This document shows, one piece after another, positions 7,212 to 15,776 of a stretch of DNA of 43,117 nucleotides. Both the position numbers and the translations under genes were made by a program. Within the stretch, counting starts at the first letter, position 1. Each line of letters opens with the position of its first letter. This DNA is from Archangium sp. (lineage in GTDB: Bacteria; Myxococcota; Myxococcia; Myxococcales; Myxococcaceae), in NCBI GenBank assembly GCA_030695565.1, contig JAUYRZ010000088.1:1-43117 (forward strand), read 5' to 3'. The notes under the pieces were generated by a model that was not told the DNA's origin, searched no databases, and was given only the letters and a program-made list of their open reading frames with translations.

Positions 7212-8165
7212 ATGCCCCGCAGCCATGACTTCAAGGTGTTCACCGGGAACTCCAACCGTGGTCTGACGGAGCGCATCTGTGAATACCTGAAGCGGCCGGT
7301 CTCGAAGGCCGACGTGGGCCGGTTCTCCGACGGCGAGATTCAGGTGGAGATCGGCGAGAACGTGCGCGGCTTCGACTGCTTCGTGGTGCAGTCGACCTGC
7401 CCGCCGGTCAACGATCACCTGATGGAGATGTTGATCATGGCCGACGCGCTCAAACGCGCGAGCGCGGCTTCGATCACCGCGGTGATTCCGTATTACGGCT
7501 ACGCCCGGCAAGACCGGAAGATCGCGGCGCGCACGCCCATCACCGCGAAGTTGATCGCCGACCTGCTCGAAACGGCAGGCGTCACCCGCGTGGTGTCGAT
7601 GGACATGCACGCAGGCCAGATTCAGGGGTTCTTCAGCATCCCCACCGACCACCTGTACGCCTCGCCGGTTTTTCTCGACGAGCTGCGCAAGACCTTCCCC
7701 ACGACCGACGATCTGGTGATCGTCTCGCCCGATGCGGGCGGCGTCGAGCGGGCGCGCGCGTACTCCAAGCGGCTCAACTGCCCGTTGGCGATCATCGACA
7801 AGCGCCGCCCGCGCGCGAACGCCTCTGAGGTGATGAACCTCATCGGCGACGTGGCCGACAAAGACGTGGTGATCATCGACGACATCATCGACACCGGCGG
7901 CACGCTCACCCAGGGCGCCGCGGCGTTGAAGGCCAAAGGCGCGCGCCGGGTCTACGCGTACATCGTGCACCCCATTCTCTCGGGGCCGGCGATCACGCGG
8001 ATCAACGAGTCGGTGCTGGAGGAGCTGGTGGTCTCCGACACCGTGCCGCTCTCTCGCAGCGCCCAGGGCTGCGCCAAGATTCGCCAGGTCGGTACCGAGC
8101 GGCTGTTTGGTGAAGCGCTGGCGCGCATCTACCGGGCCGAGTCGCTCTCCAGCCTGTTCGTCTAG
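7212..8165 (+). CDS. prs: Ribose-phosphate pyrophosphokinase (PRPP synthetase)
   Basis: 317 residues, standard class I length. Recognisable elements are the N-terminal DFKVFTGNSN, the ATP loop YYGYARQDRK, the metal and ATP His in DMHAGQIQGFF, the flexible loop SPDAGGVERARAYSK, and the PRPP-binding signature VVIIDDIIDTGGTLTQGA. It makes PRPP from ribose 5-phosphate and ATP for purine, pyrimidine, His, Trp and NAD synthesis. I start at the ATG at 7212 (MPRSHDFKVF); a TTG at 7176 would extend it by 12 unrelated residues and overlap spoVG. The rplY-pth pair often found after prs is not here; a glycosidase gene follows instead. Confidence 0.96.
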   Translation: MPRSHDFKVFTGNSNRGLTERICEYLKRPVSKADVGRFSDGEIQVEIGENVRGFDCFVVQSTCPPVNDHLMEMLIMADALKRASAASITAVIPYYGYARQDRKIAARTPITAKLIADLLETAGVTRVVSMDMHAGQIQGFFSIPTDHLYASPVFLDELRKTFPTTDDLVIVSPDAGGVERARAYSKRLNCPLAIIDKRRPRANASEVMNLIGDVADKDVVIIDDIIDTGGTLTQGAAALKAKGARRVYAYIVHPILSGPAITRINESVLEELVVSDTVPLSRSAQGCAKIRQVGTERLFGEALARIYRAESLSSLFV

Positions 8166-8185
8166 TCGGCTAAGTTCCGGGGCCC

Positions 8186-9694
8186 ATGCGGCCTCTCGTC
8201 CTCGCCCTCGTCCTGCTCAGCTGCAGCAGCCCCAGCCCCAAACCGCCGTTCCCAGAGAAGTTCTACTTCGGCGCGTCCACCGCGGGCTTTCAGGTCGACC
8301 CCGGGTGTCCGTCGGGCGCGTGCGTCGACACGAACTCCGATTGGTACCAGTGGGTCACCAGCGGCAGTGAGCTGCAGGATCTGAAGGAGCTGATCACCTT
8401 CGAGCCGCTCGACCACGCGCCGGGGTTCTGGGAGCTCTACGAACAGGACTTCGATCGCGCGCAGAAGGACATGGGGCTCAACTCGATCCGGCTGTCGATC
8501 GAGTGGTCACGCATCTTCCCCACCGCGACCGATGGGCTCGAGGGTGACGCGCTCGCGGCAGTCGCCAGCGCGGAGAACATCGCGGCCTACCACGCGCAGT
8601 TCGCAGCCTTGAAGGCGCGGGGCATGACGCCGCTGGTGACCATTCACCACTACACCCTGCCCTTGTGGATCCACGACGGCGTGGCCTGTCACAAGGATCT
8701 GTCGACCTGCACCAAACGCGGCTGGCTCGATCGGGAACGGATCATCAGGGAGATCGCGAAGTACGCGGGCTTCGTGGCGAAGGAGTTCGGGGGCGAGGTC
8801 GATCTGTGGGCCACGCAGAACGAGCCGTTCGCGGTGGTGTTGCCGGGGTACCTGCTGCCGTCCAAGGACCGGGTGAATCCGCCGGGGCTCTCGTACAAGT
8901 TCGTCGAAGCGAAGGCGGTGATGAACGCGATGATCGAGGCGCACGCGCGCATGTACGACGCGGTGAAGGCCAACGATCTCATCGACGCCGACAAGGACGG
9001 CAAGGCGTCGCTGGTGGGCCTCGTGTATCCGATCACTCCGACCAAGCCGAAGGACCCGGAAAACCGGCTCGACGTGAAGGCCGCCGAGAACATCTTCTAT
9101 CTCTACAACACGGCGTTTCTCGACGCGGTCACGCTGGGCAAGCTCGACGCGGATCTGAATGGAAAGCCCGACGCGCCAGAGCCGGTGGAGTCACTGGCTG
9201 GCCGCATGGATTACCTGGGGCTCAACTACTACACGCGCATCACGGTGAAGGGCACGGACACCGCGAGCCTGCCGTTGCTCTCGTCGATCTCGAACTTCGA
9301 TCCGTTCAGCCTCGAGCTCTGGGAGGACTATTCGAAGGGCATCTACGACATTCAGATGTTCGTGAAGGAGCGCTACGCGATCCCGATGATGATCACCGAG
9401 ACGGGTACCGACGCGGCCTCGGATGGCACCAAGGTCGAGAGCTGGCTGGTGCGGCACCTGGAGTGGACCAAGCGGGCGATCAAAGACGGCGCTGACGTGC
9501 GTGGGTTCTTCTACTGGTCGCTCACGGACAACTACGAGTGGAACCACGGCATGAACATGAAGTTCGGGCTGTACGGGGTGGAGAACGATGCGGCGAAGAC
9601 GCGCACGGCTCGCTCGGCGGTGGCGACGTACGCGAACATCATCAAGAAGGGTGACATCAGCGCGGAGCTCTTGACGAAGTTCCCGCCCGAGTGA
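8186..9694 (+). CDS. Glycoside hydrolase family 1 (beta-glucosidase type) lipoprotein
   Basis: 502 residues. The first 13 (ending LLSC) form a lipoprotein signal with the acceptor Cys at 13, followed by a Ser/Pro spacer. The rest is a GH1 TIM barrel: FYFGASTAGFQVD near the start, IRLSIEWSRIFP, the acid/base Glu213 in QNEPF, and the nucleophile Glu405 in ITETGT (ENG in most relatives, ETG here). The C-terminal GFFYWSLTDNYEWNHG and FGLYGVE segments are typical of the family. GH1 enzymes hydrolyse beta-linked glucosides or galactosides with retention. Membrane anchoring is unusual because most bacterial GH1 enzymes are cytoplasmic, so this one probably acts in the periplasm or on the surface on oligosaccharides. 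The start follows prs by 20 bp and could be cotranscribed. Substrate cannot be set from sequence. Confidence 0.9.
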   Translation: MRPLVLALVLLSCSSPSPKPPFPEKFYFGASTAGFQVDPGCPSGACVDTNSDWYQWVTSGSELQDLKELITFEPLDHAPGFWELYEQDFDRAQKDMGLNSIRLSIEWSRIFPTATDGLEGDALAAVASAENIAAYHAQFAALKARGMTPLVTIHHYTLPLWIHDGVACHKDLSTCTKRGWLDRERIIREIAKYAGFVAKEFGGEVDLWATQNEPFAVVLPGYLLPSKDRVNPPGLSYKFVEAKAVMNAMIEAHARMYDAVKANDLIDADKDGKASLVGLVYPITPTKPKDPENRLDVKAAENIFYLYNTAFLDAVTLGKLDADLNGKPDAPEPVESLAGRMDYLGLNYYTRITVKGTDTASLPLLSSISNFDPFSLELWEDYSKGIYDIQMFVKERYAIPMMITETGTDAASDGTKVESWLVRHLEWTKRAIKDGADVRGFFYWSLTDNYEWNHGMNMKFGLYGVENDAAKTRTARSAVATYANIIKKGDISAELLTKFPPE

Positions 9695-9747
9695 GCTGAG
9701 GCGTCGGGCTCAAAGCGAGCGTGGTGTCTTCTGGGTCCCTGCGCATT

Positions 9748-9905
9748 GCTCGTCGCGAACAGGCCTCTCGAATTCACCGCTGGATGCGCAGGTGTCGACG
9801 CTCGCGACCCACGTACAGCGGGCTGTACGCTGGTGACTTGGGTCGAAGCTTTGTGCAGCGCGTGCACCCTGGCGTCTCGCAGTGAGAGGCCTGTTCGCGA
9901 CGAGC
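9748..9905. repeat. 158-bp element with perfect 22-bp inverted arms and nested hairpins
   Basis: The arms (9748-9769 and 9884-9905) are perfect reverse complements starting GCTCGTCGCGAAC. The interior is also self-complementary: CGTACAGC/GCTGTACG around GG at its centre, flanked by CGACCCA/TGGGTCG and GGTG/CACC pairs, so either strand can form one long cruciform or RNA hairpin. It separates the convergent GH1 and trmD genes. No ORF is encoded. Function as a bidirectional transcription barrier, or origin as a MITE-like element, are both possible. A weak plus-strand hairpin with TTTTT follows at 9930-9948. Confidence 0.75.
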
Positions 9906-9958
9906 GCATCAAACGCGATCAGAACACCCCGCCCTTCAAGGCGTTTTTCGTGAAGGCT

Positions 9959-9974
9959 CGGCCCTCACCCCAAC
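9959..9974 (-). repeat. Remnant of the dispersed GC-rich repeat
   Basis: On the minus strand the sequence GTTGGGGTGAGGGCC, just after the trmD stop, is the 3' half of the GC-rich repeat found complete at 33483-33526. The hairpin half is absent, so this is at most a decayed copy. Confidence 0.4.
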
Positions 9975-9977
9975 GAT

Positions 9978-10709
9978 TCACAGTTCGTCTTCGCGTTTGG
10001 CGAGCAGCTTCACGTCCTGCTTCGACAGCTCGAGCTTCGCGAACAGATCGGGCCTTCGCGCCTTGGTGAGCTGCAGCGCATGCCAGCGGCGCCACTTCGC
10101 GATCTTCGCGTGATCGCCGCCCTGAAGCACCGCGGGCACCGTCTGACCGCGCCACTCGGGGGGCCGCGTGTAGTGCGGGTGCTCCAGCAGCCCCGACTCG
10201 AAGCTCTCGGTCACCGCCGAGTCTGCGTTGCCCAGCACTCCGGGGATCAAACGCGCGACCGCGTCGACCACGATCAGCGCACCGAGCTCGCCACCGGTCA
10301 GCACGAAGTCGCCCAGTGACAGCTCTTCATCGATCACGCTCAACGCGCGTTCATCGACGCCTTCGTAGCGGCCACACACGAGGATCGCGGAGCCAGTCGC
10401 CGCCAGCCCCCTGGCCTTCTGCTGATTGAACGTCGGCCCGCGCGGGCTGAGCAGGATCACCGGCGCAGAAGGCAGCCTGGTCTTCGCCGCTTCGATCGCG
10501 CCCACCAGCGGCTCGACCTTCATCACCATGCCCGCACCACCGCCGTACGGAGCATCGTCGGTCACCCGATGTTTGCCCGGCGCGAAGTCGCGAATGTCGG
10601 TGGTGGTGATCGCCAGCAGGCCCTTCGCCGCCGCCTTGCCGAGGATCGACTCCGCGGCGTACCCGGTGATCATCCCGGGGAAGAGCGTGAGGATCTCAGC
10701 GCTGAACAT
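9978..10709 (-). CDS. trmD: tRNA (guanine-37-N1)-methyltransferase
   Basis: 243 residues. The N-terminal half is the SPOUT fold that binds SAM in a deep trefoil knot ([26 protein letters not shown], and the knot region around [11 protein letters not shown] and [10 protein letters not shown]). The C-terminal half has the conserved [16 protein letters not shown]. It methylates G37 next to the anticodon of tRNAs reading CNN codons (including Pro, Leu, Arg) and prevents +1 frameshifting. I chose the ATG at 10709, overlapping the rimM TGA by one base; a GTG one codon earlier is possible. It is the last gene of rpsP-khpA-rimM-trmD. rplS, which usually follows, is missing and the long inverted repeat lies there instead. 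Confidence 0.96.
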   Translation of the reverse strand: MFSAEILTLFPGMITGYAAESILGKAAAKGLLAITTTDIRDFAPGKHRVTDDAPYGGGAGMVMKVEPLVGAIEAAKTRLPSAPVILLSPRGPTFNQQKARGLAATGSAILVCGRYEGVDERALSVIDEELSLGDFVLTGGELGALIVVDAVARLIPGVLGNADSAVTESFESGLLEHPHYTRPPEWRGQTVPAVLQGGDHAKIAKWRRWHALQLTKARRPDLFAKLELSKQDVKLLAKREDEL

Positions 10710-11218
10710 CACTCGTCGTACGTCAGCGGGATCACCGTCACCCGGCCCGCAGCCAGGTCGACCTTCGGCACGAACTCTTCAGCGAACGGCACCAGGAACT
10801 CTTCCTTGCCGTCGCGGATGCAGAGGTTCGGCACCGGCCCCGTGCTCCACACTTCTTCGATCACCCCGATGCGTTTGCCTTCCGGCGTGACGGCCTCGAG
10901 GCCCACCAGGTCACCGTGGAAGAACTCGCCTTCAGCAGGCGGCTCGAGATCTTCGCGGCGCACGTGCACCGCCGAACCGACCAGCAGATCCGCGTCGACC
11001 TTCCGCACGATCCCCTTGAGCTTGAGCAGCAAATCGCTGCCCGGAGACTCACCTGCAGAGGTGATGGGGAACTCCTTCGTCTCGCCAGCGCGGGTGACGA
11101 GCGTGATCCGCTCGACTTCTTCCAGCACCGCCGACGAAGGGTCGAACGTCTTGAGGATCACCTCACCGGCCAGACCATGCGCGCGGGAGATGTAGCCGAT
11201 GTGAAGGAGCTCCTTCAC
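10709..11218 (-). CDS. rimM: 16S rRNA processing protein RimM
   Basis: 169 residues from a GTG start. The N-terminal RimM barrel begins with [17 protein letters not shown], and the C-terminal PRC-barrel contains [21 protein letters not shown] and ends VIPLTYDE. RimM binds ribosomal protein S19 and assists maturation of the 30S head. The start overlaps the khpA stop by 4 bp (GTGA) and the stop overlaps trmD, so the genes are translationally coupled. Confidence 0.94.
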   Translation of the reverse strand: MKELLHIGYISRAHGLAGEVILKTFDPSSAVLEEVERITLVTRAGETKEFPITSAGESPGSDLLLKLKGIVRKVDADLLVGSAVHVRREDLEPPAEGEFFHGDLVGLEAVTPEGKRIGVIEEVWSTGPVPNLCIRDGKEEFLVPFAEEFVPKVDLAAGRVTVIPLTYDE

Positions 11219-11490
11219 GGGGGCGCCGGAGCAGCCGCGGGAGGAGCGGCCGGCTTGCGATCGTCGATGATCTCCAGCCGCGCCTTCTCACCCTTCTTCT
11301 GGGCTGCGTGCTGGAGCACCGTTCGAAGCGCGTTCACCGTGCGCCCATCGCGGCCGATGACTTTGCCTACGTCACCCGGCGCGACCTTGAGTTCATACAA
11401 GACGGCGCCGTCCTGCGGCGTCACCTTGAGCTCGACTGCCTCGGGCTGATCAACCAGCGCGCGGGCCAGGTACTCGACGAGCTGCTTCAC
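11215..11490 (-). CDS. khpA: KH-domain RNA-binding protein KhpA (YlqC family)
   Basis: 91 residues from a GTG start. Residues 1-78 are a single minimal KH domain with the RNA-binding loop GRDG in VGKVIGRDGRTVNALR. The last ~15 residues are an Ala/Pro-rich tail ([13 protein letters not shown]) not needed for the fold. KhpA proteins bind many RNAs, often as a dimer with KhpB/Jag, and affect cell division and small-RNA stability in several bacteria. The position between rpsP (9 bp upstream) and rimM (4-bp overlap) is the usual one. Confidence 0.93.
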   Translation of the reverse strand: MKQLVEYLARALVDQPEAVELKVTPQDGAVLYELKVAPGDVGKVIGRDGRTVNALRTVLQHAAQKKGEKARLEIIDDRKPAAPPAAAPAPP

Positions 11491-11499
11491 GGGGTGCTG

Positions 11500-11754
11500 T
11501 TACGCCTTGGGGGCGTTCTTCTTCGTCGCCTTGTAGAGGCACGACACGGTGTCGGAGGGCTTCGCGCCGACCTTCGTCCAGTGCGCCCAGCGATCCTCGT
11601 TCACCTGAAACTTCGCAGGCTCGTGGTTCGGATCGTACGAGCCGATGTTCTCGATGAAGCGGCCATCGCGGGGCATGCGGCTGTCAGCGGCGACGACGTG
11701 GTAAAAGGGGCGCTTCGTGGCACCAGCGCGGGCAAGACGGAGGACGACGGCCAT
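11500..11754 (-). CDS. rpsP: 30S ribosomal protein S16
   Basis: 84 residues, typical bS16: [21 protein letters not shown], then [13 protein letters not shown] and [17 protein letters not shown]. It is an early-assembling protein of the 30S body. It heads the rpsP-khpA-rimM-trmD operon. The ATG is preceded by CTGAGGTTC, a plausible Shine-Dalgarno at about 10 nt. Confidence 0.96.
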   Translation of the reverse strand: MAVVLRLARAGATKRPFYHVVAADSRMPRDGRFIENIGSYDPNHEPAKFQVNEDRWAHWTKVGAKPSDTVSCLYKATKKNAPKA

Positions 11755-11790
11755 GGTGTTGAACCTCAGAAAAGAAGGGTGAGACGGGCG

Positions 11791-11820
11791 TCACTACCGT
11801 CAAAGTGCCCGGAATGTCAA
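11791..11820 (-). promoter_or_regulatory. Candidate promoter of the rpsP operon
   Basis: A perfect TTGACA (11815-11820, minus strand) overlaps the stop codon of rlmN, followed after 18 nt by TAGTGA (11791-11796). The -10 is weak, so support rests on the -35 and on position in the 62-bp gap before rpsP. Confidence 0.3.
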
Positions 11821-12932
11821 GGATCGGCGTTCGCCGGCTTCAGCGGTTTGAGCGGAACAAACGTCCTGTCATTCTCGCTATTTGCGAGCTGCCCGCAGGC
11901 GGCGGCGATGTCCCGGCCCCGATTGGCGCGGATGAAAGCGGCCACTCCGGCGAGGTCGAGGGCATGGCGGAACCGCTCGGCCCGATCGTTGACCGTCGAG
12001 TGGTACCCGAGGCCCGGGTTCTCGTTGTACTGAATCAGGTTCACCTTGGCCGGCACGTCGCGCAGCAGCACCGCCAGGCGGGCCGCATCGTCATCGGTGT
12101 CATTGACCCCGGCCATCAAGACGTACTCGAAGGTGATGCGCCGACCCTGCTTCAGGGGGAACTTGCGGCAGGCCTCCATCAGGTCTGCGATCTTCCACTT
12201 CTTGTTCACCGGCATGATCCGGTCGCGGACTTCGTCGTTGCTCGCGTTGAGCGAGATGGCCAGCTTCACGTTCGTCTCGGCGCCGAACCGTTCGATCATC
12301 GGCACCAGGCCCACGGTGGAGACGGTGATGTGCCGCGAGCTGAAGTTCGGCCCGTCTTCGTGCTGCAGCAGCGCGAGCGAGGTCTTCAGGTTCTCGAAGT
12401 TGTGCAGCGGCTCGCCCATGCCCATGAACACCAGGTTGGTGAGCGGGCGCAGCGCCTGGGGGCCGGTGGTCTTCTCGAGCGCGCGCACCTCGCGATTGAC
12501 CGCGTGCACCTGACCCACGATCTCTGCGGGCGTCAGGTTGCGCATCAACCCCAGCGTGGCGGTCGCACAGAAGCGGCAGCCCATGGCGCAGCCGACCTGC
12601 GTCGACACACACAGCGTGCGGCGCTCGGGCGAGGGCATGTAGACCGACTCGATCAACTTCCCGTCGTGGGTCTTGAACCGGTACTTGATGGTGCCGTCGA
12701 TGGAGCGCTGCTCCAGATCCTTGGTCACCACCACCAGCTCGGCGCGCTCATTCAGCTGCGCGCGCAGCGGCTTCGAGAGATCGGTCATCTCTTCGAACGA
12801 GCTGGCGCCGCGTTGGTGAATCCACCGGAAGAGCTGCTTGGCGCGGAACGGTTTCTCGCCCAGGGTCTGGGTCACGAACTCCGTGAGGGCCTCGTAGGAG
12901 AGGCTGGCGAGATCGACACGTTCCGACGGCAT
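11817..12932 (-). CDS. rlmN: Dual-specificity 23S rRNA m2A2503 / tRNA m2A37 methyltransferase
   Basis: 371 residues from the ATG at 12932 (MPSERVDLASL); a longer frame to 12962 adds ten poor residues. It is a radical-SAM enzyme: the cluster motif CAMGCRFC (CxxxCxxC) sits in TQVGCAMGCRFCATATLG, with the SAM motif VFMGMGEPLHNFENL and the C-terminal GRDIAAACGQL, whose Cys is the second catalytic Cys of RlmN. It methylates C2 of A2503 in 23S rRNA and A37 in some tRNAs, supporting accuracy. The gene lies between ndk and the rpsP operon, all minus strand. Confidence 0.95.
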   Translation of the reverse strand: MPSERVDLASLSYEALTEFVTQTLGEKPFRAKQLFRWIHQRGASSFEEMTDLSKPLRAQLNERAELVVVTKDLEQRSIDGTIKYRFKTHDGKLIESVYMPSPERRTLCVSTQVGCAMGCRFCATATLGLMRNLTPAEIVGQVHAVNREVRALEKTTGPQALRPLTNLVFMGMGEPLHNFENLKTSLALLQHEDGPNFSSRHITVSTVGLVPMIERFGAETNVKLAISLNASNDEVRDRIMPVNKKWKIADLMEACRKFPLKQGRRITFEYVLMAGVNDTDDDAARLAVLLRDVPAKVNLIQYNENPGLGYHSTVNDRAERFRHALDLAGVAAFIRANRGRDIAAACGQLANSENDRTFVPLKPLKPANADP

Positions 12933-12950
12933 GCGTGAGGCTGTATCAGC

Positions 12951-12989
12951 CCCAAAACACAACAGCCACCCCCGACGGTGCCGGGGATG
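12951..12989 (-). terminator. Probable terminator downstream of ndk
   Basis: On the minus strand CATCCCCGGC pairs with GTCGGGGGTG (10 bp with two G-T pairs) around a 3-nt loop at 12967-12989. It is followed by GCTGTTGTGTTTT, an imperfect T-rich tract. It lies between ndk and rlmN. Confidence 0.55.
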
Positions 12990-12992
12990 GCC

Positions 12993-13020
12993 GTGCTTCG
13001 ACTCCGCTCAGCATGAACGG
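12993..13020 (+). repeat. Dispersed short repeat, family 2, intergenic copy
   Basis: GTGCTTCGACTCCGCTCAGC followed by ATGAACGG lies between the ndk stop and the terminator. A close relative (same ends, interior GGAG) occurs inside the uracil-DNA glycosylase gene at 36955-36985. Confidence 0.6.
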
Positions 13021-13030
13021 GGGGGCGGGC

Positions 13031-13456
13031 TCAGTAGCTGGTGAGCTCGGTCGCGCGGAAGAAGTACGAGATCTCGTTCTTCGCGTTCTCGAGGCTGTCC
13101 GAGCCGTGCACGGTGTTCGCGTCGATCGACTTGGCGAAGTCAGCGCGGATGGTGCCCTTGTCGGCCTTCTTGGGATCCGTGGCGCCCATGAGGTCGCGGT
13201 TCGCCTGCATCGCGTTCTCGCCCTCGAGGCACATCAGGACGACGGGGCCCGAGATCATGAACGAGACGAGGTCCTTGAAGAAGGGGCGCGCCGCGTGCAC
13301 GGCGTAGAAGCCTTCGGCCTCACGCTGCGAGAGGTGCTGCAGGCGGATCGCGACGGGCTTGAGGCCCTTCTCTTCGAAGCGCGAGATGATCTTGCCGATG
13401 ACGCCGCTCTTGAGCGCGTCGGGCTTGAGGATGGACAGCGTACGTTCGATCGCCAT
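13031..13456 (-). CDS. ndk: Nucleoside diphosphate kinase
   Basis: 141 residues from the ATG at 13456 ([14 protein letters not shown]), which has GGAG 8 nt upstream; the longer open frame before it is not conserved. The catalytic His is in NTVHGSDS. Other family elements are [33 protein letters not shown] and GTIRADFA. It transfers the gamma-phosphate of ATP to nucleoside and deoxynucleoside diphosphates through a phospho-His intermediate. It is divergent from kbl, with a 107-bp shared upstream region and no strong promoter motif. Confidence 0.97.
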   Translation of the reverse strand: MAIERTLSILKPDALKSGVIGKIISRFEEKGLKPVAIRLQHLSQREAEGFYAVHAARPFFKDLVSFMISGPVVLMCLEGENAMQANRDLMGATDPKKADKGTIRADFAKSIDANTVHGSDSLENAKNEISYFFRATELTSY

Positions 13457-13563
13457 GGTGTTTTCTCCGGTGAGGTGAAGCGTTTCGCTCGCGCGGCTAC
13501 ACGACGCACCGCGTGAAGGCAAAGGCTTTGTTCCCTCGAAAGCGCCGTAGTACGGGCACCGCC

Positions 13564-14751
13564 ATGAACCAGCGCTTTCTGGATCACCTCCAAGGTCAGC
13601 TCGCCTCGATCCGCGAGCAGGGCCTCTACAAGAACGAGCGCGTGATCACCTCGCCGCAGAGCGCGAAGATCACCGTCAACGGCAAGCAGGTCTTGAACTT
13701 CTGCGCCAACAACTACCTCGGCCTGGGCGACTCGCCCGAGCTCATCGAGGCCGCGAAGAAGGGTCTCGATCAGAGCGGCTTCGGCATGGCCTCGGTGCGC
13801 TTCATCTGCGGCACCCAGGACGTGCACAAGACGCTCGAGGCGCGCCTCACCAGGTTCCTCGGCACCGAAGACACCATTCTCTTCAGCAGCTGCTGGGACG
13901 CGAACGGCGGCGTGTTCGAGATCGTGCTGGGTGAAGAAGACGCGGTGATCTCCGACGCGCTCAACCACGCGTCCATCATCGACGGCGTGAGGCTCTCGAA
14001 GGCCAGGCGGTTCCGCTACGCGAACAACGATCTGAAGGAGCTCGAGGAGCGCCTGATCGAAGCGAAAAACGCGCGCTTCAAGCTCATCGTCACCGACGGC
14101 GTGTTCTCGATGGACGGCGTGATCGCCGACTTGAAGGGCATCTGCGATCTGGCGGACAAGTACGAAGCGTTGGTGATGGTCGACGACTCGCACGCGGTGG
14201 GGTTCACCGGTGAAGCGGGCCGCGGCAGCCACGAGCTGCGTGGGGTGATGGGCCGCATCGACATTCTCACCGGCACCCTGGGCAAGGCGCTGGGCGGCGC
14301 GTCGGGCGGGTATCTGTCGGGGCGCAAAGAGGTGGTCGAGCTGCTCCGTCAGCGCGCCCGCCCCTACCTGTTCTCCAACACCCTGATGCCGGCCATCGCG
14401 CACGCGACGATTCGGTGCCTGGATCTGTTGGAACAAGGCGACGGCGCACGCAAGAAGCTCAAGGAGAACGCCGCCTACTTCCGCGCGAAGATGAGCGCGC
14501 TGGGCTTCACGCTTGCGGGCGAAGGTCACCCGATCATCCCCGTGATGCTGGGCGACGCCAAGCTGGCGGGCGCCTTCGCTGATCAGATGCTGCAAGAAGG
14601 CATCTACGTGATCGGCTTCTTCTTCCCCGTCGTGCCTCAGGGCAAGGCGCGCATTCGCACTCAGATGTCGGCGGCACACACCACAGAAGATCTCGATCGC
14701 GCGATCGCTGCCTTCGCGAAGGTCGGAAAGAACCTGGGAGTCATTCGATGA
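13564..14751 (+). CDS. kbl: Glycine C-acetyltransferase (2-amino-3-ketobutyrate CoA ligase)
   Basis: 395 residues from the ATG at 13564 ([10 protein letters not shown]). It is an alpha-oxoamine synthase of PLP fold type [11 protein letters not shown], the PLP-stacking His in [23 protein letters not shown], and the Schiff-base Lys in [12 protein letters not shown]. It converts 2-amino-3-ketobutyrate and CoA to glycine and acetyl-CoA, the second step of threonine dehydrogenase catabolism. Its stop overlaps the tdh start by 4 bp (ATGA), matching the pathway pairing. The Kbl assignment rather than KAS or BioF rests on this context and overall length. Confidence 0.95.
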   Translation: MNQRFLDHLQGQLASIREQGLYKNERVITSPQSAKITVNGKQVLNFCANNYLGLGDSPELIEAAKKGLDQSGFGMASVRFICGTQDVHKTLEARLTRFLGTEDTILFSSCWDANGGVFEIVLGEEDAVISDALNHASIIDGVRLSKARRFRYANNDLKELEERLIEAKNARFKLIVTDGVFSMDGVIADLKGICDLADKYEALVMVDDSHAVGFTGEAGRGSHELRGVMGRIDILTGTLGKALGGASGGYLSGRKEVVELLRQRARPYLFSNTLMPAIAHATIRCLDLLEQGDGARKKLKENAAYFRAKMSALGFTLAGEGHPIIPVMLGDAKLAGAFADQMLQEGIYVIGFFFPVVPQGKARIRTQMSAAHTTEDLDRAIAAFAKVGKNLGVIR

Positions 14752-15776
14752 GAGCGCTGGTCAAGTCGCGTCGTGAGCCGGGCCTGTGGTTGGAAGACGT
14801 CGCCAAGCCCGCGGTGGGCCCCAACGACGTGCTGGTGAAGGTGCAGAAGACCGGCATCTGCGGCACCGACATCCACATCTACAACTGGGATGAGTGGAGC
14901 CAGAAGACCATCAACACCCCCATGCACATCGGCCACGAGTTCATGGGCGTGGTGGCTGAGGTGGGCAGCGAGGTCACCGGCTTCAAGGCGGGCGATCGGG
15001 TGTCGGGCGAAGGGCACATCACCTGCGGCAACTGCCGCAACTGCCGCGCCGGCAAACGTCACCTCTGCCGCAACACGGTGGGCCTGGGAGTCAACCGCAT
15101 CGGCTGCTTCGCGGAGTTCGTCTCCATTCCCGCGTTCAACATCTTCCCCATTCCCAGGGGCATCTCCGACGAGACCGCCGCCTTCTTCGATCCGCTCGGC
15201 AACGCGGTGCACACCGCGCTCTCGTTCGACCTGGTCGGCGAGGACGTGTTGATCACCGGCGCTGGCCCCATCGGCGTCATGGCCGCGGCGATCTGTCGGC
15301 ACGTGGGCGCGCGGCACGTGGTGCTCACCGACGTGAACGACTACCGGCTCGACCTCGGCAAGAAGCTGGGCGCCACCCGGGTGGTGAACGTGGCGAAAGA
15401 GGAGCTGCCCGCGGTGATGAAGGAGCTGGGCATGACCGAAGGCTTCGACGTCGGCCTCGAGATGAGCGGCAACGGCGCTGCCTTCAAGCAGATGTTCAAG
15501 AACATGAACCACGGTGGGCGCGTGGCGATCCTCGGCATTCCCGCGGGCGAGGTCTCCATCGACTGGAGCCAGGTGATCTTCAAGGGGCTGGTGCTCAAGG
15601 GCATCTACGGCCGGGAGATGTTCGAGACCTGGTACAAGATGACCGCGATGCTGCAGAGCGGGCTCGACATCTCCGCCGCCGTCACCCACCGCTACCCCGC
15701 CGCCCAGTTCAAGGAAGCGTTCGAGGTGATGCGCACCGGGCAGAGCGGGAAAGTGGTGCTCGATTGGGCAGCGTGA
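14748..15776 (+). CDS. tdh: L-threonine 3-dehydrogenase
   Basis: 342 residues, a zinc-dependent medium-chain dehydrogenase. The catalytic zinc ligand Cys is in [17 protein letters not shown], followed by HIGHEFMG. The structural zinc site is [15 protein letters not shown], and the Rossmann glycine motif is [14 protein letters not shown]. The IYNWDEW stretch distinguishes Tdh from sorbitol dehydrogenases. It oxidises L-threonine to 2-amino-3-ketobutyrate with NAD, which Kbl cleaves. It is coupled to kbl, and the downstream kinase gene starts inside its 3' end. Confidence 0.96.
   Translation: MRALVKSRREPGLWLEDVAKPAVGPNDVLVKVQKTGICGTDIHIYNWDEWSQKTINTPMHIGHEFMGVVAEVGSEVTGFKAGDRVSGEGHITCGNCRNCRAGKRHLCRNTVGLGVNRIGCFAEFVSIPAFNIFPIPRGISDETAAFFDPLGNAVHTALSFDLVGEDVLITGAGPIGVMAAAICRHVGARHVVLTDVNDYRLDLGKKLGATRVVNVAKEELPAVMKELGMTEGFDVGLEMSGNGAAFKQMFKNMNHGGRVAILGIPAGEVSIDWSQVIFKGLVLKGIYGREMFETWYKMTAMLQSGLDISAAVTHRYPAAQFKEAFEVMRTGQSGKVVLDWAA

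Noticed and set aside
13255-14679. A 474-codon minus-strand frame across ndk and kbl
   Set aside because: It is antisense to kbl with its PLP motif intact, and only its tail overlaps ndk in a wrong frame.
13564-15776. kbl-tdh as suppliers of the microcompartment substrate
   Set aside because: They are 12 kb away, form the ordinary threonine pathway and lack encapsulation peptides. Nothing ties them to the BMC operon.
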